Notes under the pieces: model-generated
Seen by the model: only the letters and a program-made list of their open reading frames with translations
Told to the model about the DNA's origin: nothing
Databases searched by the model: none
Made by a program: the position numbers and the translations under genes
Origin: Micromonospora tulbaghiae
GTDB taxonomy: Bacteria; Actinomycetota; Actinomycetes; Mycobacteriales; Micromonosporaceae
Assembly: GCF_900091605.1 (NCBI RefSeq)
Contig: NZ_FMCQ01000013.1
Location: forward strand, 1 to 64,000
DNA length: 64,000 nt
Direction of reading: 5' to 3'
Shown: one piece after another, positions 51,337 to 59,894 of the stretch
How positions within the stretch are numbered: position 1 is the stretch's first letter
Layout of the letters: every line of letters starts with the position of its first letter

Positions 51337-52254
51337 TCATGCCTGGCCGCCGGGTGCGGGGGAGTCGGCGGGCGGCCGGGGTCGCACCAGACGGACGGGC
51401 AGCGGGCGTTCCCGCTCGGCCCGGAACGTCCCCGGGCTCACCCCGACCTCCCGGGTGAAGAAGCGGCCGAAGTTCGTCGGCTCGGGAAAACCCAGCTCCC
51501 GGCCGATCGCGGCGATCGACTCGTCGGTGGCGGCGAGCAGCCGGCACGCCTGCAACGCGACCCGCTCGTCGATCACCTGCTTGGCGCTGCGGCCGGTCAC
51601 CGCCAGGCAGGCCCGGGTCAGGGTACGCACCGAACAGCCGAGGCCGGCGGCGTAGTCCTCCACCCGGCGGGTGTGCCGGTAGCCGCGTTCCACCTCCCGG
51701 CACAGTCGCCGGAACGTCTCCGTCTCGGCCCGGGGCGTCGCGCCGTTGCGCGGATGCGGCAGCAGGCTCAGCCGCAGCAGCAGCACGGCGAGCTGGTGGC
51801 GCAGCAGCGCCGCGGCGGCCGGCACCAGCGCGTGCCGGTCGGCGTCCACGGCGAGCTGGCTCACCTCGCTGATCACCGCGTCCTCGTCCTCGCCGGCGAG
51901 CTGGCGGTGGGCGGGCACCGCGTCCGGGTCGACGTCGAGGCCGCGCAGCGCGTCCGGCCGCCAGCTCACCACTGTCGCGTCGAGCTGGGCGCCGACGAAC
52001 CGCAGCGCCTGGCCGGGGTGGGCGCGCAGCAGCGTGCCCGGACGGCAGGGGACCGGCCGGAAGTCCAGCTCGGCGGTGCCGTGCCCGTGGGTGACCAGGA
52101 TCAGCAGATCGCGGTCGAGCAGGACCGGACGGGGCCAGCCGGGCTCGGCGGCGAGGTCGCCGAGCACACCGGTGACGATCTCGTCGGTGCCGGGACGGAG
52201 CTCCGGCAGGCCGGTGCGGGTGGCCGGGGAGGGCTGACCGGTAGTGACCATCAT
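51337..52254 (-). CDS. AraC-family regulator
   Basis: This 305-aa regulator has an N-terminal cupin-like ligand domain (AELDFRPVPCRPGTLLRAHPGQ) and C-terminal double helix-turn-helix (VEDYAAGLGCSVRTLTRACLAV and IAAIGRELGFPEPTNFGRFFTREVG). The target and ligand are unknown. It may be co-transcribed with the Rrf2 gene (7-bp gap). Divergent from the SDR gene. The start is one of two adjacent ATGs (52254, 52251). Confidence 0.88.
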   Translation of the reverse strand: MMVTTGQPSPATRTGLPELRPGTDEIVTGVLGDLAAEPGWPRPVLLDRDLLILVTHGHGTAELDFRPVPCRPGTLLRAHPGQALRFVGAQLDATVVSWRPDALRGLDVDPDAVPAHRQLAGEDEDAVISEVSQLAVDADRHALVPAAAALLRHQLAVLLLRLSLLPHPRNGATPRAETETFRRLCREVERGYRHTRRVEDYAAGLGCSVRTLTRACLAVTGRSAKQVIDERVALQACRLLAATDESIAAIGRELGFPEPTNFGRFFTREVGVSPGTFRAERERPLPVRLVRPRPPADSPAPGGQA

Positions 52255-52344
52255 CCCGACGGTAACCGGCCCGCCCGCACGTTGCATCTCGACGGTTTCA
52301 CCCGCTCGGGCCGCTCTTGTCGGCAACCGAGCCGGACGGTTAGG

Positions 52345-52358
52345 TTACCGATCGGTAA
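52345..52358. promoter_or_regulatory. Perfect TetR-type palindrome
   Basis: TTACCGATCGGTAA is a perfect 14-bp palindrome between the divergent AraC and SDR genes, 85 bp upstream of the SDR start. The form is typical of TetR-family operators, yet the adjacent regulator is AraC-type. Confidence 0.5.
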
Positions 52359-52442
52359 GACCCCGGGCCGGCGTGCGTTGCGCACCCGGCCACGCGGCCC
52401 CGGCCGACCGGCCCGCGGCCGGGCGACGGCGATGGGATGGGC

Positions 52443-53219
52443 ATGACGGATCTGTTCTCGGTCGACGGCAAGACGGTCCTGGTCACCGGCGGCTCACGGG
52501 GGATCGGGCTGATGATCGCGCGGGGCTTCGTACGGGCCGGCGCCAAGGTGATCATCTCCTCGCGCAAGGCGGACGTGTGCGAGTCGGTCGCCAAGGAACT
52601 GTCCGCCGAGGGCCACTGCGAGGCGATCCCGGCCGACCTGGGCAGCGACGCGGGCGCGCTGGCGCTCGCCGAGGCCGTGCGCGAACGCCACGACCGGCTG
52701 CACGTGCTGGTCAACAACGCGGGCGCCACCTGGGGCGCGCCACTGGAGGAGTACCCGGAGGGCGCCTTCGACAAGCTCTGGGCGGTGAACGTCAAGGCCG
52801 TCTTCCGGCTCACCACCGCGCTGCTGCCGCAACTGCGCGCCGCGGCCGGCGCCGACGACCCGGCCCGCGTGATCAACATCGGGTCCATCGACGGCATCCG
52901 GGTGCCGTGGATGGAGGTGTACGCGTACTCGGCCACGAAGGCGGCCGTGCACATGCTCACCCGTGGCCTCGCACACCAGCTCGCCGGCGAGCAGATCACC
53001 GTCAACGCGATCGCGCCCGGACCGTTCGAGAGCAAGATGATGGCGTTCGCGCTGGACGACCCGGAGTCGCGTGCCGCCATCGAGCAGCAGGTGCCGCTGG
53101 GCCGGATCGGCCGGCCCGAGGACATGGCGGGTACGGCGATCTACCTGGCCTCCCGGGCAGGTGCGTACCTGACCGGAGCGGTCATCCCGGTCGACGGCGG
53201 GATCACCACGCGCGGTTGA
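52443..53219 (+). CDS. Short-chain dehydrogenase/reductase
   Basis: This 258-aa classical SDR has TGGSRGIG for cofactor, NNAG, catalytic Ser and YxxxK (YSATK), and a C-terminal PVDGGI. The substrate is unknown. Other ATGs at 52437 and 52432 are possible starts; the one at 52443 is closest to the usual SDR N-terminus. A strong hairpin terminator follows at 53243-53283. Confidence 0.88.
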   Translation: MTDLFSVDGKTVLVTGGSRGIGLMIARGFVRAGAKVIISSRKADVCESVAKELSAEGHCEAIPADLGSDAGALALAEAVRERHDRLHVLVNNAGATWGAPLEEYPEGAFDKLWAVNVKAVFRLTTALLPQLRAAAGADDPARVINIGSIDGIRVPWMEVYAYSATKAAVHMLTRGLAHQLAGEQITVNAIAPGPFESKMMAFALDDPESRAAIEQQVPLGRIGRPEDMAGTAIYLASRAGAYLTGAVIPVDGGITTRG

Positions 53220-53242
53220 GGCGTACCCCCGGTTGGAGACGG

Positions 53243-53283
53243 CCCGGGGCCGCGCGGACTCGGCAGATCCGCGCGGCCCCGGG
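53243..53283. terminator. Bidirectional hairpin terminator
   Basis: Perfect 16-bp stem (53243-53258 with 53268-53283), 9-nt loop, between the convergent SDR and SsgA-like genes. Confidence 0.8.
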
Positions 53284-53293
53284 TGTCGCCGTG

Positions 53294-53725
53294 TCAGCGA
53301 CCGGCCAGCAGCCGGTTCACCGCGGTGTCGACGTCCAGGTGCTCGGCCTCGCGGCCGCGCGGGACGACGACGTAGGTCCGGCGCAGGAAGCGCACCAGCA
53401 CGCTGCGCGGAACCTCGAACAGGGCGTTGCCGTCCGGGGACGACAGCGCCAGCGCGACGAAGTCGCCGCGCGGGGTGGCCCACGGCCAGACCCGCACATC
53501 ACCGATGCCGGCCGGCTCGTCGAGCCCGGTGACCAGCAGTTCGCGAGCGAACGACCAGCTCACCGCCTCGCCGCCGGCGGACTCGGCATGGAACAGGACA
53601 TGGACCGCATACGGGTCAGCAGGGTCGTAACGCAGACTGGCACGCACCGGCAAGGCGGTGGCGTCAGGCGCGACGAGCCTTAGCGACGTCTCGACCTCTA
53701 CGGTCGTCGGTCGGATGACACTCAT
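53294..53725 (-). CDS. SsgA-family sporulation/cell division regulator
   Basis: This 143-aa SsgA-like protein (SALP) is found only in sporulating, filamentous actinobacteria. LPVRASLRYDPADPYAVHVLFHA and TGLDEPAGIGDVRVWPW are highly conserved in SsgB-type members, which recruit FtsZ for sporulation septation. Whether this is the SsgB orthologue cannot be settled here. Single gene, divergent from the PGPGW protein gene over a 274-bp gap in which I see no clear promoter. Confidence 0.88.
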   Translation of the reverse strand: MSVIRPTTVEVETSLRLVAPDATALPVRASLRYDPADPYAVHVLFHAESAGGEAVSWSFARELLVTGLDEPAGIGDVRVWPWATPRGDFVALALSSPDGNALFEVPRSVLVRFLRRTYVVVPRGREAEHLDVDTAVNRLLAGR

Positions 53726-53999
53726 GGACGTTCTCCCCCCGGCACCGCTGCGGAACGCGCGTGTCCCGCTTTTCCCATACTCAGGTGCTGCTCCTGGCTA
53801 CGCTCCGCCATACGCTGACTTCACCCAGTGGTGGTAAGGGGTTCCGAAAGCCCACGGGAACCACTCGGTCCCGCGTAGAATTTCCGGTTCCGCCCACTCC
53901 GTCGTCCCGCCCGGCAACGGGTGGCTCAGTCGTCGACTTACTCCGGTAACGTCCAGTCCTCAGCAGGGGTGACGGTCCCGCGCGACACTGGGGGTGGAA

Positions 54000-54539
54000 A
54001 TGGTCACGAGGGGCTCATCGGTGACGTCGCGGACCACTGGCGAATCGCCGAAAGGTGCGGCCCCAGCAGCCGAAAGTCGGGGGTACGAGGTGCCGGTGGA
54101 AGGGCGGTCGCAAGGTGCTCTCGTGGAGCAGCGCCGACGGCGACGGGGCTGGCGCGGACGCCTGCACACCACGCTCGACCTGATCCGCGCCAACCCCACC
54201 GGCCGCGTCGCCCTGAAGATCTTCATCGGCATCCTCGGCGCCATCGTCGTCACCGTCGGTATCGCGCTGATCCCGCTGCCCGGCCCCGGCTGGCTGCTGG
54301 TCATCGCCGGCCTCGGCGTCTGGGCGGTCGAGTTTCACTGGGCGCGACGGCTGCTCGCGTTCACCCGCCGCCACGTCAACTCCTGGACGCGCTGGGTGAC
54401 CAGGCAGTCGCTGCCGGTGCGGTTCGTGCTCGGGGCGGTCGGGCTCGCGTTCGTGTCGGTGGTGGTGTGGCTGTCGCTCAAGTACAGCTTCGGCATCGAC
54501 GTGGTGGCGGAGGCGCTGCACTACCTCGCGACGCACTGA
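54000..54539 (+). CDS. PGPGW (TIGR02611-type) membrane protein
   Basis: This 179-aa protein has a basic N-terminal half and about three transmembrane helices. The PGPGW motif sits between the first two (LIPLPGPGWLLVIAGLGVWAVEFHWARR). This matches the actinobacterial TIGR02611 family of unknown function. The ATG at 54000 follows GGGGGTGG; a GTG at 53994 is possible. A weak hairpin at 54541-54560 follows. Confidence 0.8.
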   Translation: MVTRGSSVTSRTTGESPKGAAPAAESRGYEVPVEGRSQGALVEQRRRRRGWRGRLHTTLDLIRANPTGRVALKIFIGILGAIVVTVGIALIPLPGPGWLLVIAGLGVWAVEFHWARRLLAFTRRHVNSWTRWVTRQSLPVRFVLGAVGLAFVSVVVWLSLKYSFGIDVVAEALHYLATH

Positions 54540-54589
54540 GGCCCGGTTTTTGGTCCGGGCGGGTGATCGGGTAGAGTCATGCGCGCTGA

Positions 54590-54661
54590 GGGCGATTAGC
54601 TCAGCGGGAGAGCGCTTCGTTCACACCGAAGAGGTCACTGGTTCGATCCCAGTATCGCCCA
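54590..54661 (+). tRNA. tRNA-Val(CAC)
   Basis: Complete cloverleaf: acceptor GGGCGAT/ATCGCCC with discriminator A, D-arm around TAGCTCAGCGGGAGAGCG, anticodon stem CTTCG/CGAAG with loop TTCACAC giving anticodon CAC (Val, GTG codons), T-arm ACTGG-TTCGATC-CCAGT. The 3' CCA is not encoded. A hairpin terminator follows. Confidence 0.97.
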
Positions 54662-54669
54662 CGCAGGTC

Positions 54670-54703
54670 AAAGGCCACTTCCCGGCTTCGGGAGGTGGCC
54701 TTT
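54670..54703 (+). terminator. tRNA-Val terminator
   Basis: AAAGGCCACTTCCCG (54670-54684) pairs with CGGGAGGTGGCCTTT (54689-54703) with one wobble pair and a 4-nt loop, ending in TTT. A U-rich end on a 15-bp stem, 8 bp after the tRNA. Confidence 0.8.
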
Positions 54704-54988
54704 CTGCTGTCGTACGGCAGCAGCGTCAGCGACTGGTCATCGAACCCTTCGCCAGGCGTGAGCTGCCTCTGCAGTCGTACAGCGGGTAGGTTCGGCCGCT
54801 CCACCGACGTCAGTTCCCCTCCGCCGGAGAACCGACGCAGGCCCTCGATGCGCTGTGGACAGCGGCCACGAAGCTGCGGCTGGCAATGGACGGCCGGCCT
54901 ATCGACCTCCGCTTTGTCGTTCGCTTCAGTAGCGAGTGTGATTCGACAGCTGATGTGCGACGCAGCTCCGCCGGGTCGTCGCCAGCTC
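54704..54988. other. No gene recognised
   Basis: Open frames across this stretch, including ones that run back through the tRNA, have no recognisable domain. I see no copy of the tRNA 3' end here or further downstream that would mark an attachment site. Confidence 0.5.
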
Positions 54989-55423
54989 CTAGCTGGGCTC
55001 GTTCCGTAGCTTCTCGTGGAGCTGACCGACGGTGTTGACCACTGCGACAAAGCCAAACACCTCGATTCGATCGACGTCAAAACTTCCCGTGACGATCGGC
55101 GGTTGCGCGTAGGCGTAGATCTGACTGGCGTCCAGTTGGAGCCCGCGCCGCTGGTATGCGCCCATGGCGAGGGGGGCCAGGAGATACCGGTCCTGGCCAC
55201 CCTCGGTGTCCAGCTCGGCAGTGAGGTCAGCACGGGAGTTCCACCCCCGTACGAGCTGCCCTTCGAAGGTGTCGAGGAACCACCACGCGCCGTCGGCAGA
55301 CTCAAGGAACACATCGCCGAACAGCGAGGTAAAACTCGCAGCCTTCCCGTCGAGATCCAGCCAGGACCATGACTCCAGCGCCGCAGCGTATTCCCGCTCA
55401 CTGAACTGCTTGGTGAGTTCCAC
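54989..55423 (-). CDS. DUF1851/Tdi1-C-like immunity protein, orphan
   Basis: This 144-aa protein has the compact layout of the DUF1851 (Tdi1 C-terminal) domain: FGDVFLESADGAWWFLDTFEGQLVRGW, a helical middle with a long LLAPLAMGAYQRRGLQLD stretch, then YAYAQPPIVTGSFDVDRIEVFGF. Members include immunity proteins that neutralise polymorphic toxins, and many are found without a toxin. No toxin gene is next to it. GTG start at 55423. The GC content is lower than that of neighbours upstream of the tRNA. Confidence 0.65.
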   Translation of the reverse strand: MELTKQFSEREYAAALESWSWLDLDGKAASFTSLFGDVFLESADGAWWFLDTFEGQLVRGWNSRADLTAELDTEGGQDRYLLAPLAMGAYQRRGLQLDASQIYAYAQPPIVTGSFDVDRIEVFGFVAVVNTVGQLHEKLRNEPS

Positions 55424-56312
55424 CGCGCCATTGGATCATGTCACTGCTCAGCTTGCTCCTAGCGGTGGCAACAGCCGACGCATCTGGCCGGCTCGGCGCA
55501 GCAACCGCTTCTGGCCGCGATCAGCACCGAGGTGTCGCAGAACAGTTGGCGGACGCGTTTCGCACATCAGCGACAGAGGACACGCTTCAGTAGCGAGCTG
55601 TTGCCGAATTCGCCCTGTACTAGATCAAGCGCGCTTCGCGCGGCGCGGGCCGGGCGCGGTAACCGGCTCCTGACGGAGCCGCCGCCCCGCCCGCCTTCGG
55701 CGGCGGGGCGCAAAGTCAGCCGGCCCGAACCCCACGCCCGCCCCGCGCGTCACACCTGGGTCAGTGAGGTGACCCGGTGACGAGTCCCGAAGGACGACCA
55801 AGGCCAGGCGGACACCTTCCACCCGGTTCCGACGATCCCGAAGCAGCACGAGATCCGGCAGGCCAACCGCGGCGGACGAAGTTGCCGAACGGTTCCGTAC
55901 GGTCGCCCAGTCCCAGGATGGGAAGGGGTGGAGGTGGGTGGAGGGTGAGGGAGAGGGCGGGGTTAGAGCTGTGCCTCCGGCGGGGGCCAGACGACTCCGA
56001 GATGGAGTTGCCGAAGGGTTCCGGTAGGGGAGTGGTTGAGGTGGGATGCCATCCCGTCAGCCACCGACCCAGGCGAGCCGAGCAGACCAGGGCCAGGGTG
56101 ACAAGGTCGTTCGTCCGGTAGGGCGCTCCACCTTGTCACCCTGGCCCTGGCCCGCTCCACGGTGTGTGGGTCGGCGGCAGACGGGATGGTGGGTGATTCG
56201 CCGTGCGATGGCCAAGTTGAGGTCGAGTATCAAGTTTCAGTCCGACCGTTGCTGCCCCTTTGCGTCTCTCGTAATGTCGCACCGGACTCGCGAACGACCG
56301 TAGGGGACTTGC
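55424..56312. other. Gene-poor, repeat-bearing stretch
   Basis: I find no convincing gene. Frames at 55777-56121 and elsewhere are short, Pro/Arg-rich and without domains. A GTTGCCGAASGGTTCCG-like motif appears near 55883 and 56008, and a perfect 21-bp palindrome lies at 56087-56150. The stretch may be remnants of decayed genes. Confidence 0.5.
56087..56150. repeat. Perfect 21-bp palindrome
   Basis: Arms 56087-56107 and 56130-56150 (CCAGGGCCAGGGTGACAAGGT and its complement) match at all 21 positions around a 22-nt loop. The sequence is unrelated to the GATC-ended family. Confidence 0.85.
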
Positions 56313-57410
56313 ATGAGCGCGAACTCACTTCCTCCGCCGGCTAGGGTTGCAAAACTTCGCCCAGTCGCGAAGGTGATGGTTGGGGAGGTCCGCAGGAAAC
56401 GTGAAACCTGGCCCCTTATTGCCAACAGGGCGGGCTTTGACCTCAAAGAGGACGATAAGGAAGCCTTCCATCATGCAATGCGGCTCGGTGCGCGTCTGTA
56501 CCGGCTCAGATGGCAACCCTGGTTATTGGATCCCCGCTCTCGGACGCGAGAGATATGGTTTATTGCCGCGCTGTCTTTCCTTTTTGCTGGGCTTGGAGTG
56601 GTAACGGCTTTCATCACTAAGGACACGATGCGAAATGTAGGTTTCTTGGGCTCTCCTGCTCACGGCGCAATCGCGGTGATTCTTCTCGGCCAAGCTGCCC
56701 TGTTTTTCCGCTGGTACCTTAAGAGGCAGAGAGGGCCATTCAGCTATATCTACATAACCCGCCACCTTAGGCGAAACGTCCCACATCTCTTGGTTATGGA
56801 CGAGCTCTGGGACGTCTTTAACGATGCTGAGTGGGAGCATGGCTTGGCCGCCCCTGATGCGCGACGCCTTATGGGTCGTAAGCTGGTAGCGGCTGCTCAG
56901 AACTTGGAGCTATTCGTTCCTCGATGCTTCGCCGTGGGGGAGGTCAATGCGGACGCCCTTCTAAAGTCTCGCTGTCGTGAGGCGGCTGTCGAGATAAGGG
57001 GCTACGCCTCTTGGGTCGCCTTGCCGGGTGAGCGAACGAGAGAAGACCTGCTGGACCGACTGTCGCGCCTGCTGATTATCGTGCTACGTGCACAATTCGA
57101 CCTCTTGCCTGCAGCAGCTCGGGCCGAAGGTCTACGACGCGGCCAAAGAGTGGTAATGCGATTTGTGGCGACAATCAAACAGATATTTATTGCTGTAGCT
57201 CCCTTTGTGTTCATCGTATGGATACTTCCGCTCTTTGCTGTCGTGCCGAAATCCGTGGAATCCTGGCTTAGGGTTACGGCGGCAGTATGGATGCTTATAA
57301 GCATCATAATCCCTCTAGATCCATTCTTCTCATCTAAGTTAGCGGCTCTTCGTGATCTAAATGCGTCACTCCGGTCAGGGGCTCCGGCAGAGTCCAAGAA
57401 GAACCCCTAG
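56313..57410 (+). CDS. Unknown membrane protein, atypical base composition
   Basis: This 365-aa protein has about four transmembrane helices in two pairs (about 83-103 and 117-137; about 292-312 and 320-345). A soluble domain of about 150 residues lies between the pairs, and the N-terminus is basic. I do not recognise a family. The gene is clearly lower in GC than its surroundings and uses codons that are rare here, including two in-frame TTA codons (residues 71 and 343). This points to horizontal transfer. In streptomycetes TTA genes depend on bldA tRNA. It lies in the accessory stretch after the tRNA-Val. Confidence 0.75.
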   Translation: MSANSLPPPARVAKLRPVAKVMVGEVRRKRETWPLIANRAGFDLKEDDKEAFHHAMRLGARLYRLRWQPWLLDPRSRTREIWFIAALSFLFAGLGVVTAFITKDTMRNVGFLGSPAHGAIAVILLGQAALFFRWYLKRQRGPFSYIYITRHLRRNVPHLLVMDELWDVFNDAEWEHGLAAPDARRLMGRKLVAAAQNLELFVPRCFAVGEVNADALLKSRCREAAVEIRGYASWVALPGERTREDLLDRLSRLLIIVLRAQFDLLPAAARAEGLRRGQRVVMRFVATIKQIFIAVAPFVFIVWILPLFAVVPKSVESWLRVTAAVWMLISIIIPLDPFFSSKLAALRDLNASLRSGAPAESKKNP

Positions 57411-57892
57411 GCGGGCATCATGTCGGAACGTCGACGGATCCCGTCGACGGATCCCGTCGACGGACCCAGTCCGCGGCCGGCGGCAGGCGACGGGGCAAGC
57501 AAGTCAGCGGCAGTCACTGATGCTGGCCGACAGGAGCCTTGATGTTGGCAAGATCGGGGCCATGTCAGCAGGAAGTCAGCAAGACGAAGCGCAACACCTA
57601 ACCACGGGTGACCCACGATGGTGCTCGGCCAGCAGTCGACGGCACTGGTCGGCGCTGGCTGAGTTTCAGCCAGCAGAGAGATCGGCGTTCACACCGTAGT
57701 GCTCACCGCGGTTCGACCTTGGAACCCTTCGTCTTGGCCCGACCCCCTGATCGGCTGGTCTGAGCCAGCACGATGGAGCCGGACAGCATGGCTGCGTGTT
57801 CGGGGTTATGCGGCCCCACGTAGGTCGGTAGCGTTGGTGGCACGACGGCCCAGTTGGCCGGTGGCGCATCCCGCGCTACGAGGAGGTTCGGG
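57411..57892. other. No gene recognised; short repeats
   Basis: Contains three tandem 13-mers of CGTCGACGGATCC (57429-57467, the last with one change). A perfect 9-bp hairpin lies at 57654-57674 (GCTGGCTGA/TCAGCCAGC). Small frames here have no recognisable product. The XRE gene's ribosome-binding site is at the right end. Confidence 0.5.
57429..57467. repeat. Triple 13-bp tandem repeat
   Basis: CGTCGACGGATCC twice and CGTCGACGGACCC once, head to tail, 19 bp after the end of the unknown membrane protein gene. Confidence 0.8.
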
Positions 57893-59104
57893 ATGGAATC
57901 CTTGCCGGAGTTGACCTTCGGGCAGCGGCTGAAGGTCTACCGGGAGCGGTCCGGGAAGACTCGCGCGGTGCTGGGTGGACTGGTGGGGCGCAGCGCCGAG
58001 TGGGTCAAGGCGGTGGAGACCGATCGGATCTTGCCGCCGCGCATCCACATGCTGGACCGCATCGCGCGTGCGCTGAAGGTCGACGTGTCTGCTCTGGCTG
58101 GCGAGCTGAGCGACCGGTCCGCTGTGGTGAACGGGCCTGAGCATCCGGCGCTGGCGTCGGTGCGGGACGCCGTGAACCGCGTCGTGCTCGCCGATGACGC
58201 GGAGCCGGAATCGTTAGCCGGTTTGCGTGAGCGGCTTGCGATGGCGTGGCGGGCGCGTCATCAGGCGTCCGATCACCGGACGGTGCTGGGTGGGCTGCTG
58301 CCGAGACTTCTGCACGACGTGCAGCGGGCCGCGCTGGTGTACGAGGGCGTTGAGCGTCGGCAGGCGCAGTCGCTGTTGGCGGAGACGTTCGGGCTGACGC
58401 AGATGTTCCTTGCGTACCAGCCGGCTGCCGAGTTGTTGTGGCGGGTCGCGGACCGGGCGATGGTGGCGGCTCAGGATTCCGGTGAACCGGAGGCGGTGGC
58501 CCTCGCGGCATGGTTCCTGTGCCAGGTGCATCGTGACGCCGGAGACTGGGACACCGCCATGGTGGTGACCCAGGATGTCCTGTCGGCTCTGGAGCCGAGG
58601 GCGGCCGACGGGGGCACGAATCTGCTGGCGTTGTGGGGTGCGCTCAACTTCGAGGCCGCCTACACCGCCGCTCGTGCCGGCGAGGAAGGCCGGGCCTGGC
58701 GGTACTGGGATCGGGCCGACCGGGTGGCGCAGCGTCTGCCGGAGGATTTCTATCAGCCGCAGACGTCGTTCTCCCGGGTCATCATGAACGCCCACGCGGT
58801 GACGGTGGCGGTGGAGTTGCAGAAGGCCGGTGAGGCGGTACGGCAGGCGCGCCGCCACGACTCGGCGGCCATTCCGTCGAGGCCGCGCCGGGCACGCCAT
58901 CTCATCGAGGTGGCGCGGGCGCACTACGGCAAGGACGACAAGGAAGCGGCCGTGGCGACGCTGCGGCAGGCGTACGAGTCGGCCCCCGAGACGATCCGCT
59001 TCAACGGGTACGCCCGACAGATCACGTTGGACCTGCTCGACGGCCCACGCTCCACCCGTGACGACGCCCGTGACCTCGCGGTCAAGGTCGGGCTCCTCTC
59101 CTGA
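57893..59104 (+). CDS. XRE-family regulator with TPR-like C-terminus
   Basis: This 403-aa protein has an N-terminal XRE helix-turn-helix (FGQRLKVYRERSGKTRAVLGG... about 9-65) and a long helical, TPR-like C-terminal region (about 130-400) typical of large actinobacterial Xre proteins. These often act with small partner proteins encoded next door in development or in response to signals. One in-frame TTA codon (residue 108) could put it under bldA control. The ATG at 57893 follows GAGGAGG. Two small Cys-containing genes follow after a 305-bp gap. Confidence 0.82.
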   Translation: MESLPELTFGQRLKVYRERSGKTRAVLGGLVGRSAEWVKAVETDRILPPRIHMLDRIARALKVDVSALAGELSDRSAVVNGPEHPALASVRDAVNRVVLADDAEPESLAGLRERLAMAWRARHQASDHRTVLGGLLPRLLHDVQRAALVYEGVERRQAQSLLAETFGLTQMFLAYQPAAELLWRVADRAMVAAQDSGEPEAVALAAWFLCQVHRDAGDWDTAMVVTQDVLSALEPRAADGGTNLLALWGALNFEAAYTAARAGEEGRAWRYWDRADRVAQRLPEDFYQPQTSFSRVIMNAHAVTVAVELQKAGEAVRQARRHDSAAIPSRPRRARHLIEVARAHYGKDDKEAAVATLRQAYESAPETIRFNGYARQITLDLLDGPRSTRDDARDLAVKVGLLS

Positions 59105-59409
59105 TCCAGGGGTAGGAACCTTACCCATTCCGCTCCGCGACCGACCGTAGCCTCCTGCTCACGGGATGCGGCGGGCGGTGCGGGTATCGCCTGGTCGCCG
59201 CGTCCCCCTCAGATCCGAGGGAGGGTCCTGCGGCGCGTCTCGTATGACGAATACCTTTCTGCCACCGCGCTGACTCTTGCTCGCAGACACCGGCCGGTGT
59301 GGTCGTGGCGGCTCTGGCGGCGCATCTGCCGCTGTGGGTCCGCACTGCCCTGCCGCGTCCGGCATCGGATTCCGATCAATCGGGGCCACTGGCCGTCGGA
59401 GGGTGAGCA
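59105..59409. other. No gene recognised
   Basis: I see no plausible gene on either strand and no obvious promoter. It separates the XRE gene from the two small coupled genes. Confidence 0.45.
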
Positions 59410-59589
59410 GTGACCAGTGAGCAGGAACAGGCGATCGTCGCGGTTCATGTGCGAGGACTCGACGGCATGTGTGCCGGGTGCCGAGCGTGGTGGGCGCGGC
59501 TGACTCCGTACCCCTGCTGGCAGGTGGAATGGGCGACGAGCCGGCAGGCGCTGGCGGACACCGCGCGGTTCCTGGAGAGCGCGCGGTGA
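59410..59589 (+). CDS. Small Cys-rich protein
   Basis: This 59-aa protein contains CAGC and, 14 residues on, another Cys with Trp/Pro around it (MCAGCRAWWARLTPYPCWQ). It could form a small zinc-ribbon-like knuckle. It starts with GTG at 59410, and its stop overlaps the GTG of the next gene (GTGA). It is too short to assign a family. Confidence 0.6.
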   Translation: MTSEQEQAIVAVHVRGLDGMCAGCRAWWARLTPYPCWQVEWATSRQALADTARFLESAR

Positions 59590-59894
59590 CCACCCACGGC
59601 CCGGTCATGCCGGTCTGGAGCTGCGGTGGCTGCGACCTGCCCTGGCCCTGCCCCACGCGGAGGCGGGAGCTGCGCGCGGAGTTCATGGATGCGCCGGTGT
59701 CGCTGGCTCTCTACCTTGGTGCCTACCTCGTCCAGGCCACCGAGGACATGCCCTGGACTCCGGCCGGCGTGCTGCACCGCCGCTTCCTCGGCTGGACCAG
59801 GGAAACCGGCCACCTCATGCCGGTAGTACAGCAGCGAGGTACAGCGACCGTGCCAGCCGAATCCGGTCGAGACGAGTCCCACCAGGAGTGGTAG
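59586..59894 (+). CDS. Small zinc-ribbon-like protein
   Basis: This 102-aa protein opens with a Cys-rich motif (WSCGGCDLPWPC), followed by a helical stretch (VSLALYLGAYLVQATEDM) and LHRRFLGWTRE. Proteins of this form are often found beside XRE regulators in actinomycetes, which suggests a partner role. It is translationally coupled to the preceding gene. No function is known to me. Confidence 0.62.
   Translation: MTTHGPVMPVWSCGGCDLPWPCPTRRRELRAEFMDAPVSLALYLGAYLVQATEDMPWTPAGVLHRRFLGWTRETGHLMPVVQQRGTATVPAESGRDESHQEW

Noticed and set aside
54601..55431. Minus-strand frame ending in a WDRTSDLFG-like peptide
   Set aside because: That peptide is a common artefact of reading a tRNA gene backwards; the rest is antisense or out of frame to the DUF1851-like gene.
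55777..56121. Possible small gene in the gene-poor stretch
   Set aside because: The frame is short, Pro/Arg/Gly-rich and has no domain; it spans imperfect repeats and the palindrome arm region.
54590..59894. Prophage or integrative element with integrase
   Set aside because: No integrase, excisionase, replication or structural phage gene is visible, and I find no direct repeat of the tRNA 3' end.
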